DNA of 64,000 bases, taken from contig NZ_JAQGKQ010000045.1 in the NCBI RefSeq assembly GCF_028290025.1, positions 1-64,000 on the forward strand, read 5' to 3'. Positions 17,112 to 27,372 of this stretch are shown here, in pieces. A model generated the notes under the pieces. That model ran no database searches and was not told the origin of the DNA. It saw only the letters and a program-made list of their open reading frames with translations. Position 1 is the first letter of the stretch; each line of letters opens with the position of its first letter. The translations under genes and the position numbers were made by a program. This DNA comes from Cypionkella sp. GTDB lineage: Bacteria; Pseudomonadota; Alphaproteobacteria; Rhodobacterales; Rhodobacteraceae.

Positions 17112-20079
17112 CCCAGACGCGCCGCGCATATTCGCGCTGCCGCCGGGGGCGGATTTCCCGGCTCAGCTGGTATTGGGTTTAATCGAGCGCATGGCCGCGC
17201 AGCCACCCGAGGCTATGGCACGCGTCACTGTTTATTTGAATACCGCCCGAATGCGACGCCGCGTCGTACAACTTTTCACCGAACAGGGGGCTCGGTTTTT
17301 GCCCCGCCTGCCGCTCGTTACAGATCTTGCGCAAGACCCGACCCTTGCTTTGGCCGCCCCGGTTCCCCCGCTGCGCCGACGCCTTCAAATGGCTGAACTC
17401 ATTGCCAAATTGCTTGATGCGCAACCTGATCTCGCTCCTCGTTCTGCCCTGTATGATCTGGCCGATAGTTTGGCCAATTTGATGGACGAGATGCAAGGTG
17501 AAGGCGTTTCCGTTGAGGCTATTTCCGGTCTGGATGTCTCGACCCACTCCAAACATTGGGAAAGAACTCAGACCTTCCTGCGCATCGTCGCCCCGCTCTT
17601 TACAGAACCCACTGACGCTGAGTCTCGCCAGCGCCTCGCGGTGCAGCACATCGCCCGACTCTGGCAGAGCAATCCGCCCCAAAACCCGGTTCTGATCGCA
17701 GGCTCTACCGGTTCGCGCGGCACCACCGCATTGTTCATGCAGGCCGTTGCAACGCTTCCACAGGGTGCGTTGGTACTGCCCGGTTTCGATTTCGACACCC
17801 CATCGAGCGTCTGGCAAGCGATGGACGACGCCCTGACCGCCGAAGATCATCCGCAATATCGCTTCCGTCATCTGGTGGATCTGCTTCAGATCACACCCGG
17901 TGGCATTAAGCCTTGGCGCAACACCCAGCCGCCCGACCCGGACCGTAACCGACTGATTTCGCTGTCGCTTCGTCCGGCTCCTGTCACCGATCAATGGTTG
18001 ATCGAAGGCCCCCATCTGCCCGATCTGCCCGCCGCTACCGCGAATCTGACGCTGATCGAGGCCGCCTCACCACGCGCCGAAGCTCTGGCCATCGCTTTAA
18101 TTCTGCGTGAGGCGGCGGAGGCGGGCACCAAGGCCGCACTCATCACACCTGATCGCAATCTGACCCGGCAAGTCACAGCTGCCTTGGATCGCTGGGCTTT
18201 ACTGCCCGACGATTCCGCAGGCCGTCCGCTCGCACTTTCCGCTCCTGGCCGTTTTTTGCGTCACACTGCCGCTTTGCTTGGTCAGAGACTGACCGCCGAT
18301 AGCCTCCTCACTGTGCTAAAACATCCGCTCACAGCCTCAGGCCCAGCGCGTGGCCCGCATCTGCGCTTCACCCGTGACCTTGAACTCAAGTTGCGTAAGA
18401 AAGGCCCGGCTTTTCCGACAACCGCAGACCTTCTGGCTTGGGCCGAGGCGCGTCGGGACGATGCTTTACCGTGGGCGCATTTCGTCGCGACCAGTTTCGA
18501 AGACCTCGATCAAGTTGCGCGCCGCCCATTGACCGAGCATGTCGCTCATCACCGCGCCCTATCTGAGGCTTTGGCGCGTGGCCTCGATCCCAGCGGCAGC
18601 GGTGATCTTTGGAATAAAGCCGCCGGCATTGAGGCTTTGGCGCTGGTGGATAATCTGTCCGCCGAGGCCCCATATGGCGGCACCTTCTCAGCCGCAGAAT
18701 ATCGCGATCTGTTTGAGTCGCTGGTGAACAAAGGCGAGGTTCGCGAACCGGTGCAGGCGCATCCCAACATAATGATCTGGGGCACGCTGGAAGCCCGCGT
18801 GCAGGGTGCAGAGCTTGTTATTCTTGGCGGTCTGAACGACGGCATCTGGCCGAAAACACCTCAGCCTGACCCGTGGCTGAACCGCTCGATGCGCAAAAAA
18901 GCGGCCCTGCTGTTGCCAGAACGCCAGATCGGCCTGTCGGCGCATGACTACCAACAAGCCATCGCCGCGCCTCGCGTCATCTTGTCTCGTGCCGTCCGCA
19001 ATGCCGAGGCCGAGACCGTGCCAAGCCGCTGGCTCAACCGGTTGATGAACCTGATGGATGGTCTGCCGCAGCGCAATGGCGGCCTCGCTTTGGTAGAGAT
19101 GCGCGCGCGCGGTGCCGAGTGGCTGGCCCTGGCTCGCGCCTTGGAACAACCGACTGTCGAGCAAACAGCCGATCCCCGCCTGCAGCCTGCCAACCGTCCA
19201 GCGCCGCAGCCCCCTATCGCCGCGCGCCCGGCGAAATTGTCGCTGACCAATATCGAGCGACTGATCCGCGACCCCTATGCCATTTATGCCCGCTATATTC
19301 TGCGGCTCCACCCGCTTGACCCGCTGCACCAAGCTCCAGACGCCCGAGATCGCGGTATTATCGTGCATGAAGTGCTGGAGCGATTTGTGAAAACACGCCC
19401 CGAAAACGAAAACCGTGCCGAGGCCCGCGCACGGCTGCTCACCCTCGCCCGCGAGGTGCTTGCCGAAGAATCCCCCTTTCCCTCCGCCCGCGCGCTTTGG
19501 CTGGCCAAGCTTGACCGCGCCGCTGATCATTTCCTGACCCAAGATGCCAAGCACGGCGGCACCGCGCTTGCGATCGAAACCAAAGGCGCGCTGAAGCTCG
19601 ATGGTTTGGATTTCACGCTGTTTGGCACTCCCGACCGCATCGACCGCCTTCCCGACGGCACTTTGCAACTCATCGACTATAAAACCGGTGCCGCCCCCAC
19701 TGCAGCGCAGCAGAAAACCTACGCCAAGCAACTGCTCCTTGCCGCAGTGATGGCGGATCGCGGCGGTTTCGCTGATCTGGGGGCCTCTCGCGTGGCCAAG
19801 ATAACCTATATCGGACTCGGCAGCGGGGAAGATGTGGTTGAGACCGAAATTACCGAAGCCTTACTGACCGAGCATTGGGATAAACTGCTTGCCCTGATTG
19901 CCCGCTATTTCCGCCGGTCCACAGGCTATACGGCGCGCCGCGCTCTATTTGAAATTCGCCACCCCGGCGATTACGACCACCTTTCGCGCTTTGGCGAATG
20001 GGAAATGTCTGATCGCGCAGTTGCTGAAATGGTTGGGACAGAAGTTGTTGAACCCGCAACGCCGGAGGGCAATGAATGA
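17104..20079 (+). CDS. addB: Double-strand break repair protein AddB (alphaproteobacterial type)
   Basis: AddB with AddA forms the helicase-nuclease that resects double-strand DNA ends and loads RecA, replacing RecBCD. The 991-residue protein starts FSPDAPRIFALPPGADF, typical of the alphaproteobacterial AddB, and has the central ILGGLNDGIWPKTPQPDPWL motif. The C-terminal PD-(D/E)XK nuclease is visible as GTPDRIDRLPDG then LQLIDYKTGAAPT and QTYAKQLLL-like residues (about 845-885). Start ATG 17104 lies inside the murU end, and the stop overlaps addA by 4 bases. Confidence 0.96.
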   Translation: MFSPDAPRIFALPPGADFPAQLVLGLIERMAAQPPEAMARVTVYLNTARMRRRVVQLFTEQGARFLPRLPLVTDLAQDPTLALAAPVPPLRRRLQMAELIAKLLDAQPDLAPRSALYDLADSLANLMDEMQGEGVSVEAISGLDVSTHSKHWERTQTFLRIVAPLFTEPTDAESRQRLAVQHIARLWQSNPPQNPVLIAGSTGSRGTTALFMQAVATLPQGALVLPGFDFDTPSSVWQAMDDALTAEDHPQYRFRHLVDLLQITPGGIKPWRNTQPPDPDRNRLISLSLRPAPVTDQWLIEGPHLPDLPAATANLTLIEAASPRAEALAIALILREAAEAGTKAALITPDRNLTRQVTAALDRWALLPDDSAGRPLALSAPGRFLRHTAALLGQRLTADSLLTVLKHPLTASGPARGPHLRFTRDLELKLRKKGPAFPTTADLLAWAEARRDDALPWAHFVATSFEDLDQVARRPLTEHVAHHRALSEALARGLDPSGSGDLWNKAAGIEALALVDNLSAEAPYGGTFSAAEYRDLFESLVNKGEVREPVQAHPNIMIWGTLEARVQGAELVILGGLNDGIWPKTPQPDPWLNRSMRKKAALLLPERQIGLSAHDYQQAIAAPRVILSRAVRNAEAETVPSRWLNRLMNLMDGLPQRNGGLALVEMRARGAEWLALARALEQPTVEQTADPRLQPANRPAPQPPIAARPAKLSLTNIERLIRDPYAIYARYILRLHPLDPLHQAPDARDRGIIVHEVLERFVKTRPENENRAEARARLLTLAREVLAEESPFPSARALWLAKLDRAADHFLTQDAKHGGTALAIETKGALKLDGLDFTLFGTPDRIDRLPDGTLQLIDYKTGAAPTAAQQKTYAKQLLLAAVMADRGGFADLGASRVAKITYIGLGSGEDVVETEITEALLTEHWDKLLALIARYFRRSTGYTARRALFEIRHPGDYDHLSRFGEWEMSDRAVAEMVGTEVVEPATPEGNE

Positions 20080-23000
20080 GCCGCAACGACGCCTCTGAAC
20101 GCCAGGTTCAAGCCTCTAACCCCGCCGATACCGTCTGGCTTTCCGCCAATGCGGGCTCGGGCAAGACCCGGGTGCTGACAGACCGCGTTGCCCGCCTGCT
20201 TTTGCGCGGCGTTGAGCCGCAACATATCCTCTGCCTGACTTACACCAAGGCCGCAGCGACCGAGATGCAAAACCGGCTGTTCCGCCGCTTGGGCGAATGG
20301 GCGATGAAGCCCGACACCGACCTGCACCGCGCCCTCGCCGATCTGGGTGACGATACCCGCCATGATCCGGGCGCTCTTGCCAAGGCCCGGCAATTGTTTG
20401 CCCGCGCCATTGAAACCCCCGGCGGCCTTCGCATCCAAACCATCCACAGCTTTTGCGCCACGCTGCTGCGCCGCTTCCCTCTGGAGGCTGGTGTTTCGCC
20501 ACAATTCACCGAGTTGGATGACCGCGCCGCCCGCCTGCTTCGCGAAAACATCGTCGAGGAAATGGCCGAGTTCCGTGCGCCGCAAGTGATCGCCGAAGTG
20601 GCCCGCGCCTACACAGGAGAAGATTTCGCCACGTTGATGGAGCATGTTTCGTCCAAACGCGCCGGCTTTCTCAACCCGCTAAGCGAGGATCAGGCCCGCG
20701 AATTATTCAACGTTCCCAGTTGCGAAACAGCCGATACAATTCTGGCCGACGTCCTGCTTGGGTACGAGGCTGACCTCATCGCCAACATCTTGCCAGCGCT
20801 GAAAAACGGCGGCTCAACCGATAGCAAAACCGCCAATACGCTCGCAGCGCTGAATTTGGACAGCCCCAGCCTTTCCACTTTGGCCGCGCTGGAAAACGCT
20901 TTGCTGTTCGGCGCAAAAGCAGCGGCCCCGTTCTGTGCAAAAATCGGCAAGCTGCCGACCAAGCCGACGCAGGCATTACTTGGCAATCACCTGCCTCAAC
21001 TCGACGCGCTGATGCTGCGCGTTGAAGCGGCCCGCCCGCGCCGCATCGCCCTGCAAGCCGCGCTAAAAACAGCGATCCTGCACCGATTCGCCTCGGCTTT
21101 CTTGCCGCTTTATGAGTCCGCGAAGTCTGCCCGGGGATTCCTTGATTTCGACGATCTGATCACCCGAGCCAAAGCTCTGCTAACCGATCCATCGGTCGCG
21201 GCATGGGTGCTGTTTCGGCTTGATGGCGGCATTGACCACATTCTTGTCGACGAAGCGCAAGACACCAGTCCCGACCAATGGCAAGTGATTGAACTGCTCG
21301 CCGCCGAGTTTACCGCAGGCCAAGGTACGCGCGATGAGACCCGCACCCTGTTCGTGGTCGGTGACAAAAAGCAGTCGATTTATTCCTTTCAGGGCGCTGA
21401 CGTGGCGGCGTTTGATGAGAAGCAATCTGATTTTGGCACTAAGTTCCACTCTGCGCAGAAAAACTTCGTCCGGCTTGATCTCGAATATTCCTTCCGGTCT
21501 TCTGCTGCTATTCTGCGCGTGGTTGATGAGACTTTTGGTGACCGGTTTCCGAAAGCCATGGGCGCTTCCGTTCGGCATCTCGCTTTCAAATCAGATCTGC
21601 CGGGGCGGGTCGATCTATGGCCGTTGCTAGAGAAATCCGACGATCCCAAAGATGAAAACTGGGAAGATCCGATTGATCTAGTTTCGGAGACTCATCACAC
21701 GGCGCGTTTGGCAGAGCAAATAGCCAACTATATCAACGCACTGATTGACGCAGGCACGCAAATCCCGGTTGATAAGGCAGAAAATCCTAATCAAAGTCGC
21801 CCACTTCATGCCGGTGACGTTTTGATCCTAGTGCAACGCCGCTCTGCTCTGTTTGCCGAAATCATTCGCGCCTGCAAGAAAGCCGATCTTCCGATTGCAG
21901 GCGCAGATCGCCTGAAATTGGGCGCTGAGCTTGCCGTCAAAGACCTTGCGGCGTTGCTGTCCTTCCTCGCTACTCCTGAGGATGATTTATCGCTCGCAGC
22001 CCTACTCCGCTCTCCGCTTTGCGGCTGGACTGAGGCAGAGCTTTACAGTCTTGCCCAGCCCCGCAAGGGATTTCTGTGGGAAGCACTGCGAGACACCAAG
22101 ACCCACCTTAATACCCTTGCGATGCTGCAAGATCTCCGCGATCAAGCTGACTTTTTGCGTCCGTACGATCTTATCGAACGCGCGCTGACCCGTCACGACG
22201 GTCGCCGTCGTTTGCTGGCTAGGCTTGGGCCCGAGGCCGAGGATGGCGTTGACGAATTCCTCTCCCAGGCCCTGGCGTTTGAGCGCAGCGAAGTGCCAAG
22301 CCTGACAGGTTTCATAATTTGGCTGGAAACTGATGACATTGAGGTCAAGCGCCAGATGGATAGCGAAGGCCACCGCATCCGCGTAATGACCGTCCACGGC
22401 GCGAAGGGCTTGGAAGCCCCGTTGGTGATCCTGCCCGATACCGGTGATCGCAGCCCGCAAGATCGAGATGAGATTTACGCGTTGGATAACGGTATCCCGG
22501 TCTGGAAAACGCCGTCCGACCATAGCCCCGCACCGATTGTCACGGCCCGGGGGCTTCGCAAAGACAAAAGCGAGGAAGAAAGTTTGCGGCTGCTTTACGT
22601 CGCGCTTACCCGCGCCCGCACTTGGCTGATCGTTTGCGGTGCTGGCGAGGCAAAGAAGGAGGGCGCGTGGCATAAGCTGGTCGCGCAAGGCATGCAGGCC
22701 GCGGGGGCTCATCCCATTTCGGGCGGTGCGGTGCGTCACAGCTTCGGCGACTGGCCGGCTTCCATTCCAAAACAGTCTCTAATGTTGCCGAAATTGCCCG
22801 AGCTCCCCGCTTGGGCAACCCAATCTGCCACTGCCCCGACACGTCCCGCACAACTCTTATCACCCTCTGATCTCGGAGGCGCAAAGCTGTTGGCAGGGGA
22901 AACTGATGGCTCTGGCGAAGACACTGCTAAGGCGCGTGGCACTGCGCTGCATCTTCTGCTCGAGCATCTGCCCACCACTCCTCGCGCGGATTGGCCGACC

Positions 23001-23408
23001 GTTGCCGCGGCCCTTGTTCCCGATGCTTCCCAATGCAGCGCTCTTTTGCCCGAGGCCGAAGCCGTCCTGACCGCCCATCCGTATATTTTCGCGCCGGAAT
23101 CTTTGGCCGAGGTCGCTTTCACCGCCAGCCTCAACGGCCAGCCAATGCTCGGGACGATCGACCGTCTGCTGATCGCGCCCGATCACATCCTCGCCGTCGA
23201 TTTCAAATCCAACCATCGCGTGCCCACCAATCCCACCGAAACCCCCGAGGGCATACTGCGCCAGATGGCCGCCTATGCCGAGGCTCTCCGACAGATCTAT
23301 CCCGCCCACCGCATCGACACCGCAATCTTGTGGACGCGCACCGCCACGCTGATGCCACTGCCCCCCGATATTGTGAGGGCCGCTATGCAACGCGCCACTA
23401 TCCCTTGA
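20076..23408 (+). CDS. addA: Double-strand break repair helicase AddA
   Basis: AddA is the UvrD-type helicase and nuclease subunit of AddAB. The 1110-residue protein has the Walker A segment SANAGSGKTRVLTDR (about 24-38), CLTYTKAAATEMQNR, the Walker B ILVDEAQDTSPDQW, VVGDKKQSIYSFQGA, MTVHGAKGLEAPLV and LLYVALTRAR. A C-terminal nuclease follows: GTIDRLLIAPDHILAVDFK. Start ATGA overlaps the addB stop. Complete and of normal length. Confidence 0.97.
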   Translation: MSRNDASERQVQASNPADTVWLSANAGSGKTRVLTDRVARLLLRGVEPQHILCLTYTKAAATEMQNRLFRRLGEWAMKPDTDLHRALADLGDDTRHDPGALAKARQLFARAIETPGGLRIQTIHSFCATLLRRFPLEAGVSPQFTELDDRAARLLRENIVEEMAEFRAPQVIAEVARAYTGEDFATLMEHVSSKRAGFLNPLSEDQARELFNVPSCETADTILADVLLGYEADLIANILPALKNGGSTDSKTANTLAALNLDSPSLSTLAALENALLFGAKAAAPFCAKIGKLPTKPTQALLGNHLPQLDALMLRVEAARPRRIALQAALKTAILHRFASAFLPLYESAKSARGFLDFDDLITRAKALLTDPSVAAWVLFRLDGGIDHILVDEAQDTSPDQWQVIELLAAEFTAGQGTRDETRTLFVVGDKKQSIYSFQGADVAAFDEKQSDFGTKFHSAQKNFVRLDLEYSFRSSAAILRVVDETFGDRFPKAMGASVRHLAFKSDLPGRVDLWPLLEKSDDPKDENWEDPIDLVSETHHTARLAEQIANYINALIDAGTQIPVDKAENPNQSRPLHAGDVLILVQRRSALFAEIIRACKKADLPIAGADRLKLGAELAVKDLAALLSFLATPEDDLSLAALLRSPLCGWTEAELYSLAQPRKGFLWEALRDTKTHLNTLAMLQDLRDQADFLRPYDLIERALTRHDGRRRLLARLGPEAEDGVDEFLSQALAFERSEVPSLTGFIIWLETDDIEVKRQMDSEGHRIRVMTVHGAKGLEAPLVILPDTGDRSPQDRDEIYALDNGIPVWKTPSDHSPAPIVTARGLRKDKSEEESLRLLYVALTRARTWLIVCGAGEAKKEGAWHKLVAQGMQAAGAHPISGGAVRHSFGDWPASIPKQSLMLPKLPELPAWATQSATAPTRPAQLLSPSDLGGAKLLAGETDGSGEDTAKARGTALHLLLEHLPTTPRADWPTVAAALVPDASQCSALLPEAEAVLTAHPYIFAPESLAEVAFTASLNGQPMLGTIDRLLIAPDHILAVDFKSNHRVPTNPTETPEGILRQMAAYAEALRQIYPAHRIDTAILWTRTATLMPLPPDIVRAAMQRATIP

Positions 23409-23466
23409 CGCGCGCACCAGCCGTGCCTAGGTTCAATGCCTGTCATTTCCCCTAGGAGATCCCATC

Positions 23467-23793
23467 ATGGGTGCCAATACCGTCGCCGTCACCGACGCTA
23501 CTTTCGACGCCGAAGTTCGTAAATCGGACATCCCGGTCGTCGTGGATTTCTGGGCCGAATGGTGCGGCCCTTGCCGTCAAATCGGCCCAGCTTTGGAAGA
23601 ACTTGCCGCCGAATACGCTGGCAAAGTCAAGATCGTGAAGATCAATGTCGATGAAAACCCGGATAGCCCGGCCGCCCTTGGCGTCCGTGGCATTCCGGCG
23701 CTCTTTCTGTTCAAAAATGGCGAAGTTGTCTCCAACAAAACCGGCGCTGCTCCGAAAGCCGCGTTGGCCAATTGGATTGCCACAGCGCTCTGA
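23467..23793 (+). CDS. trxA: Thioredoxin
   Basis: The 108-residue protein is a classical cytoplasmic thioredoxin with the active site WCGPC (C33, C36), VVVDFWAEW before it, VKINVDENP and the cis-proline stretch [16 protein letters not shown]-type ribosome site lies at 23455-23460. It is 58 bases after addA and is followed by a strong terminator, so it ends the long PAS-to-trxA run. Confidence 0.98.
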   Translation: MGANTVAVTDATFDAEVRKSDIPVVVDFWAEWCGPCRQIGPALEELAAEYAGKVKIVKINVDENPDSPAALGVRGIPALFLFKNGEVVSNKTGAAPKAALANWIATAL

Positions 23794-23812
23794 ATCTATA
23801 CAAGCTCGATCA

Positions 23813-23834
23813 AAGGCTCCCCTCGGGGGGCCTT
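23813..23834. terminator. Bidirectional terminator between trxA and the convergent gene
   Basis: AAGGCTCCCC pairs with GGGGGGCCTT (one G-T pair), with flanking A and T residues on both sides. It serves trxA and, 4 bases away, the end of the minus-strand gene. Confidence 0.75.
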
Positions 23835-23837
23835 CGT

Positions 23838-24695
23838 TCAGAGCGGCCAGCCATGTTGGCGCAACCGCGTCAAGACCAGCGCATCACGATCCTTGCCCAC
23901 CGCGCACAGCGCTTGTTGCTTGAAAAACCAGTGCAAATAATCCGCATGGGACTGGGTTTGATGCACCGCTTCAAATGCCCCCGCGACCCCCAGCCTGTGC
24001 ACCGATGCTGCGATATGGTGAAAATCAATCCGCGCAAACAGCACCGCTGGCTTGTCTGCAAATAGCCCGGTCAGCGCCATCGACGAGTTCTCGGTCACTA
24101 CATAATCGCACCCCGCCAACCACGGCAGCGAGCCTTTCACCAACTGAAACCGCGCAATCCCCCGCAACGCCTCTAGTTCTGGCGTCGTATAAACCTCGCG
24201 CGGATGCAAGGTCGCCACAATCTGCCGCACCGGGTCCGCAGCCAAAGTGGCCTGGATCATCTCAATCGGCGAGGCCGTCTGAAAATGCCTTCGCTGCAAC
24301 AGCTTGCCCTGCAGCGGCATAAAAATATACCCACCGTTAGCGATACTTAGCCCGCGAAACAGCCGCTCTCGCCAATAACGCTGGAACCAAGCTTGGCCCG
24401 GCTTGCCGGGAAACCGCGACCCCGCAACCTGCCAGTCCCAACGATCATTCGTCGCTTCAATCCGGTAATATTGATCAAGATAACAGCGCCTTAAACTAAG
24501 GCAACAAGGCCCCTCAACCGCACGATTGTAGACCAAATGGTACCCGTCGCCGCCAACCTCCGTCTGGGCCTCGGCATAGCGAACCTGCCAGCCCGCAGCC
24601 CTCACCACACTCACCACAGCGCCAAAAATCCCGATACTGGCCTCGGCTTCGGCGCGCTTGCCCACATCCAAATAAAAAGTCAGTACTCGCTTCAT
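23838..24695 (-). CDS. Unassigned protein, weakly like capsule-polysaccharide export/transfer proteins
   Basis: The 285-residue soluble protein is not one I can name. It has a Rossmann-like N-terminus ([19 protein letters not shown]), a middle with [15 protein letters not shown], and [20 protein letters not shown], a pattern seen in the C-terminal half of KpsS/KpsC-type and related sialyl/Kdo-transferase-like proteins where a Ser/Asn pair binds a nucleotide sugar. No capsule gene lies nearby. It is a single gene between terminators, convergent with trxA and divergent from hslV. The capsule link is weak inference. Confidence 0.6.
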   Translation of the reverse strand: MKRVLTFYLDVGKRAEAEASIGIFGAVVSVVRAAGWQVRYAEAQTEVGGDGYHLVYNRAVEGPCCLSLRRCYLDQYYRIEATNDRWDWQVAGSRFPGKPGQAWFQRYWRERLFRGLSIANGGYIFMPLQGKLLQRRHFQTASPIEMIQATLAADPVRQIVATLHPREVYTTPELEALRGIARFQLVKGSLPWLAGCDYVVTENSSMALTGLFADKPAVLFARIDFHHIAASVHRLGVAGAFEAVHQTQSHADYLHWFFKQQALCAVGKDRDALVLTRLRQHGWPL

Positions 24696-24791
24696 TCTGC
24701 CAAACTAGGCGTATTCCTCCAAAGCCACCAGCCACGCGCTTGCGCCCGCTCCAGTGCCCTTCCATATAATGCTGAGCAAATGGAGATCGAG

Positions 24792-25349
24792 ATGGCTGAA
24801 GACAAATTCCCCGGTTGGCATGGCACCACTATTCTCGCCGTTCGCCGTGGTGGCGAGGTTGTGGTCGCAGGCGACGGGCAAGTGTCGTTGGGAAATACAG
24901 TTATCAAAGGATCTGCCCGCAAGGTGCGCCGCCTGTCTCCCGGCGGGCACGATGTTGTTGCAGGCTTTGCAGGCTCGACAGCCGATGCCTTTACCTTGCT
25001 GGAGCGGCTGGAGAAAAAACTGGAAGCCGCTCCTGGTCAACTCGCTCGGGCTTGCGTGGATTTGGCGAAGGACTGGCGGATGGATAAGTATCTGCGCAAT
25101 CTTGAAGCGATGCTGATCGTCACCGACGGTCGCGATCTTTACGTCATCACCGGGGCCGGAGACGTGTTGGAACCAGAGCACGACATCGCAGCGATTGGTT
25201 CGGGCGGTAATTTTGCGTTGGCCGCAGCGCGCGGTCTAATGACAACAGATCTTCCGGCAGAAGACATCGCTCGTCGGGCAATGGCAATTGCGGCCGAGAT
25301 TTGCGTTTTCACAAATGGCAACCTGACGGTGGAACGCATTGCGCGGTAA
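24792..25349 (+). CDS. hslV: ATP-dependent protease subunit HslV
   Basis: HslV is the threonine-protease ring of the HslUV complex. The 185-residue protein carries an 11-residue propeptide ending WHG, then the N-terminal nucleophile T12 of TTILAVRR. It continues with [40 protein letters not shown] and [17 protein letters not shown] chose ATG 24792 because GGAGA lies 6 bases upstream; an ATG at 24780 precedes that site. Its partner hslU is 640 bases away, separated by a gene on the other strand. Confidence 0.96.
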   Translation: MAEDKFPGWHGTTILAVRRGGEVVVAGDGQVSLGNTVIKGSARKVRRLSPGGHDVVAGFAGSTADAFTLLERLEKKLEAAPGQLARACVDLAKDWRMDKYLRNLEAMLIVTDGRDLYVITGAGDVLEPEHDIAAIGSGGNFALAAARGLMTTDLPAEDIARRAMAIAAEICVFTNGNLTVERIAR

Positions 25350-25361
25350 TCTATGCAAAAA

Positions 25362-25381
25362 GGCCAGCCCTAAGGCTGGCC
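25362..25381. terminator. Terminator shared by hslV and the convergent gene
   Basis: A perfect 8-bp stem GGCCAGCC/GGCTGGCC with a CTAA loop, preceded by AAAAA at 25357-25361, lies between the two convergent genes. It gives a U run for the minus-strand transcript. Confidence 0.8.
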
Positions 25382-25404
25382 ATCTGGCGGCAACGCAACC
25401 AAGG

Positions 25405-25887
25405 CTAAGACAGCGAGACTTTCGCCACGTTGTCTTTATAATCGGTCTTCGGATCAATTCCGAACAGCATTTTGATGCCAGCAACAAGGCTCGATCCGTC
25501 TTTCCAGATTTCAGCTTGATCGGGCTCCATGCGCAGCAGAACAAGCTTCGGGTCGTCTTTGCCCTCGTACCAAGCGGCGACGAAGGGATTCCAAAGCCGA
25601 TCAATGACCGCACGGTCATGGCTGGTGGAGAGTTTGCCATGCACGCTGGCGAAAATATCGTGGCCTTTAGATTGGAACGTCGCAATAGCGCGGTCGCTGG
25701 TACCAATTTTGCGAACCAACTCACTGTCCGTGCTGGCGAAGAACCAGATTGGGCCGCTTTTGCCTTCAATCTGCGCCGTCATCGGCCGCGTATGGCCTTC
25801 GTCAACGCCAACAAGGCCCAGCATCATGGTGCGGTCCGAGTCGAGGGCGCTCCAAAAATCCGCTTCAAGCTCTTGGGGGTCTTGCAT
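25405..25887 (-). CDS. Pyridoxamine 5'-phosphate oxidase-fold protein (general stress protein 26 type)
   Basis: The 160-residue protein matches the PNPOx-like split-barrel family: GLVGVDEGHTRPMTAQ, IWFFASTDSELVRKI, FQSKGHDIFASVHG and DRLWNPFVAAWYEGKDDPKLVLLRM. Such proteins bind flavin or heme-type cofactors, and the small GSP26 group is linked to stress, without a defined reaction. The usual start is ATG 25887. It sits on the opposite strand between hslV and hslU, splitting an otherwise standard operon. Confidence 0.87.
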   Translation of the reverse strand: MQDPQELEADFWSALDSDRTMMLGLVGVDEGHTRPMTAQIEGKSGPIWFFASTDSELVRKIGTSDRAIATFQSKGHDIFASVHGKLSTSHDRAVIDRLWNPFVAAWYEGKDDPKLVLLRMEPDQAEIWKDGSSLVAGIKMLFGIDPKTDYKDNVAKVSLS

Positions 25888-25991
25888 GGTGTATCCTCCG
25901 AATTGTTTAAGCCAAACCAACGTGCGGCGCGTCAGATGGTTCCGGTGGTCCGGGCTCCGATGGCTCGCGCCCTGCCGCAGAGGAGATCAGC

Positions 25992-27287
25992 ATGACTAAC
26001 CTCACTCCACGTGAAATTGTTTCCGAACTAGATCGGCATATCATCGGCCAGCGTGACGCAAAGCGCGCCGTGGCGGTCGCTTTGCGTAACCGTTGGCGGT
26101 GTCGCAATCTGCCTGACGATATTCGCGATGAGGTCTATCCGAAGAATATCCTGATGATCGGGCCGACGGGCGTGGGTAAAACCGAGATCGCCCGCAGGCT
26201 GGCCAAACTCGCGAAGGCGCCGTTCTTGAAGGTTGAGGCCACCAAGTTCACCGAAGTTGGCTATGTGGGTCGCGACGTGGACAGCATCATCCGCGATTTG
26301 GTCGATGCTGCGATGATCGATACCCGCGCGCGGATGCGGGAGGATGTGGCGGCTAAAGCGAAGCAGGCGGCGGAGGAGCGGGTTGTTGAAGCTCTGGCTG
26401 GCAAAGATGCCCGCGAGCAGACGCGTGAAATGTTCCGCGGCAAGTTGCGGCGCGGCGAGTTGGATCAGACGGTGATCGAACTTGAGATCGCCGATGCAGC
26501 ACCCGCGATGCCGATGATGGGCGGGCAGGGTATGGAAATGCAGATGCAAGGTCTGCAAGATCTGTTCAAGGCTTTCGGAGCGCGGACCACGCGCAAGAAA
26601 GTCACCGTCGCCGACAGCTATGATCTTCTGATCGGCCAAGAGGCTGACAAGCTGCTGGATGATGAGGCAGTCAAGTCGGCGGCTCTGGCTGCGGTTCAGG
26701 AAAACGGCATCGTGTTCTTGGATGAGATCGACAAGATCTGCGCGCGGGCGGATGCTCGGGGGGCGGATGTTTCACGTGAAGGGGTGCAGCGGGATTTGTT
26801 GCCACTGATTGAGGGCACCACGGTTTCCACCAAATACGGTCCGGTAAAGACCGATCATATCCTGTTCATCGCGAGCGGCGCCTTTCATGTCGCCAAGCCT
26901 TCGGATTTGCTGCCGGAACTTCAGGGCCGCTTACCGATCCGGGTCGAACTGGCTCCGCTGACGGAAGGTGATTTCGTGCGCATCCTGACGGAGACGGATA
27001 ATGCGCTGACCCGGCAGTATGCGGCGCTGATGGGGACGGAAGATGTTACGGTTTCTTTCACGACGGATGGCATCGCGGCGCTGGCTCGGATTGCGGCGGA
27101 GGTCAACAAGTCCATCGAGAACATCGGGGCGCGCCGGCTTTACACGGTGATGGAGCGGGTGTTTGAGGAGTTGTCCTTTACCGCACCAGATCGGGCTGGC
27201 GATGAAGTAGTCGTCGATGCCGATTTTGTCGAGAAACATCTGGGCGCGCTGTCGCGGTCCGCTGATATTTCCCGATACGTTTTGTAA
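25992..27287 (+). CDS. hslU: HslU ATPase subunit of the HslUV protease
   Basis: HslU unfolds substrates and feeds them to HslV. The 431-residue protein has [17 protein letters not shown], Walker [10 protein letters not shown] (57-65), the pore loop GYVGRD (90-95), the I-domain from about 110 to 230, Walker [10 protein letters not shown], and the C-terminal tail [10 protein letters not shown] that activates HslV. A 13-base core of the parS consensus lies in the coding sequence at 26768-26783 (see findings). Confidence 0.98.
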   Translation: MTNLTPREIVSELDRHIIGQRDAKRAVAVALRNRWRCRNLPDDIRDEVYPKNILMIGPTGVGKTEIARRLAKLAKAPFLKVEATKFTEVGYVGRDVDSIIRDLVDAAMIDTRARMREDVAAKAKQAAEERVVEALAGKDAREQTREMFRGKLRRGELDQTVIELEIADAAPAMPMMGGQGMEMQMQGLQDLFKAFGARTTRKKVTVADSYDLLIGQEADKLLDDEAVKSAALAAVQENGIVFLDEIDKICARADARGADVSREGVQRDLLPLIEGTTVSTKYGPVKTDHILFIASGAFHVAKPSDLLPELQGRLPIRVELAPLTEGDFVRILTETDNALTRQYAALMGTEDVTVSFTTDGIAALARIAAEVNKSIENIGARRLYTVMERVFEELSFTAPDRAGDEVVVDADFVEKHLGALSRSADISRYVL

Positions 27288-27307
27288 GGGTCCGCTTGTA
27301 AGGGTCC

Positions 27308-27337
27308 GCGATCCTGTCCACGCGTGAACAGGGTCGC
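27308..27337 (+). terminator. Hairpin terminator after hslU
   Basis: An almost perfect inverted repeat centred on CACGCGTG (left arm GCGATCCTGTCCACG, one wobble and one mismatch) lies 21 bases past the stop and is followed by TCTCTTATCATTT. Confidence 0.65.
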
Positions 27338-27372
27338 GTCTCTTATCATTTCAATGGGTTAACGGGGTATCA

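Noticed and set aside
26005-26020. Another CACGTG parS-like match at the start of hslU
   Set aside because: Only about 10 of 16 bases match, and it encodes the conserved LTPREIV, so protein constraint explains it.
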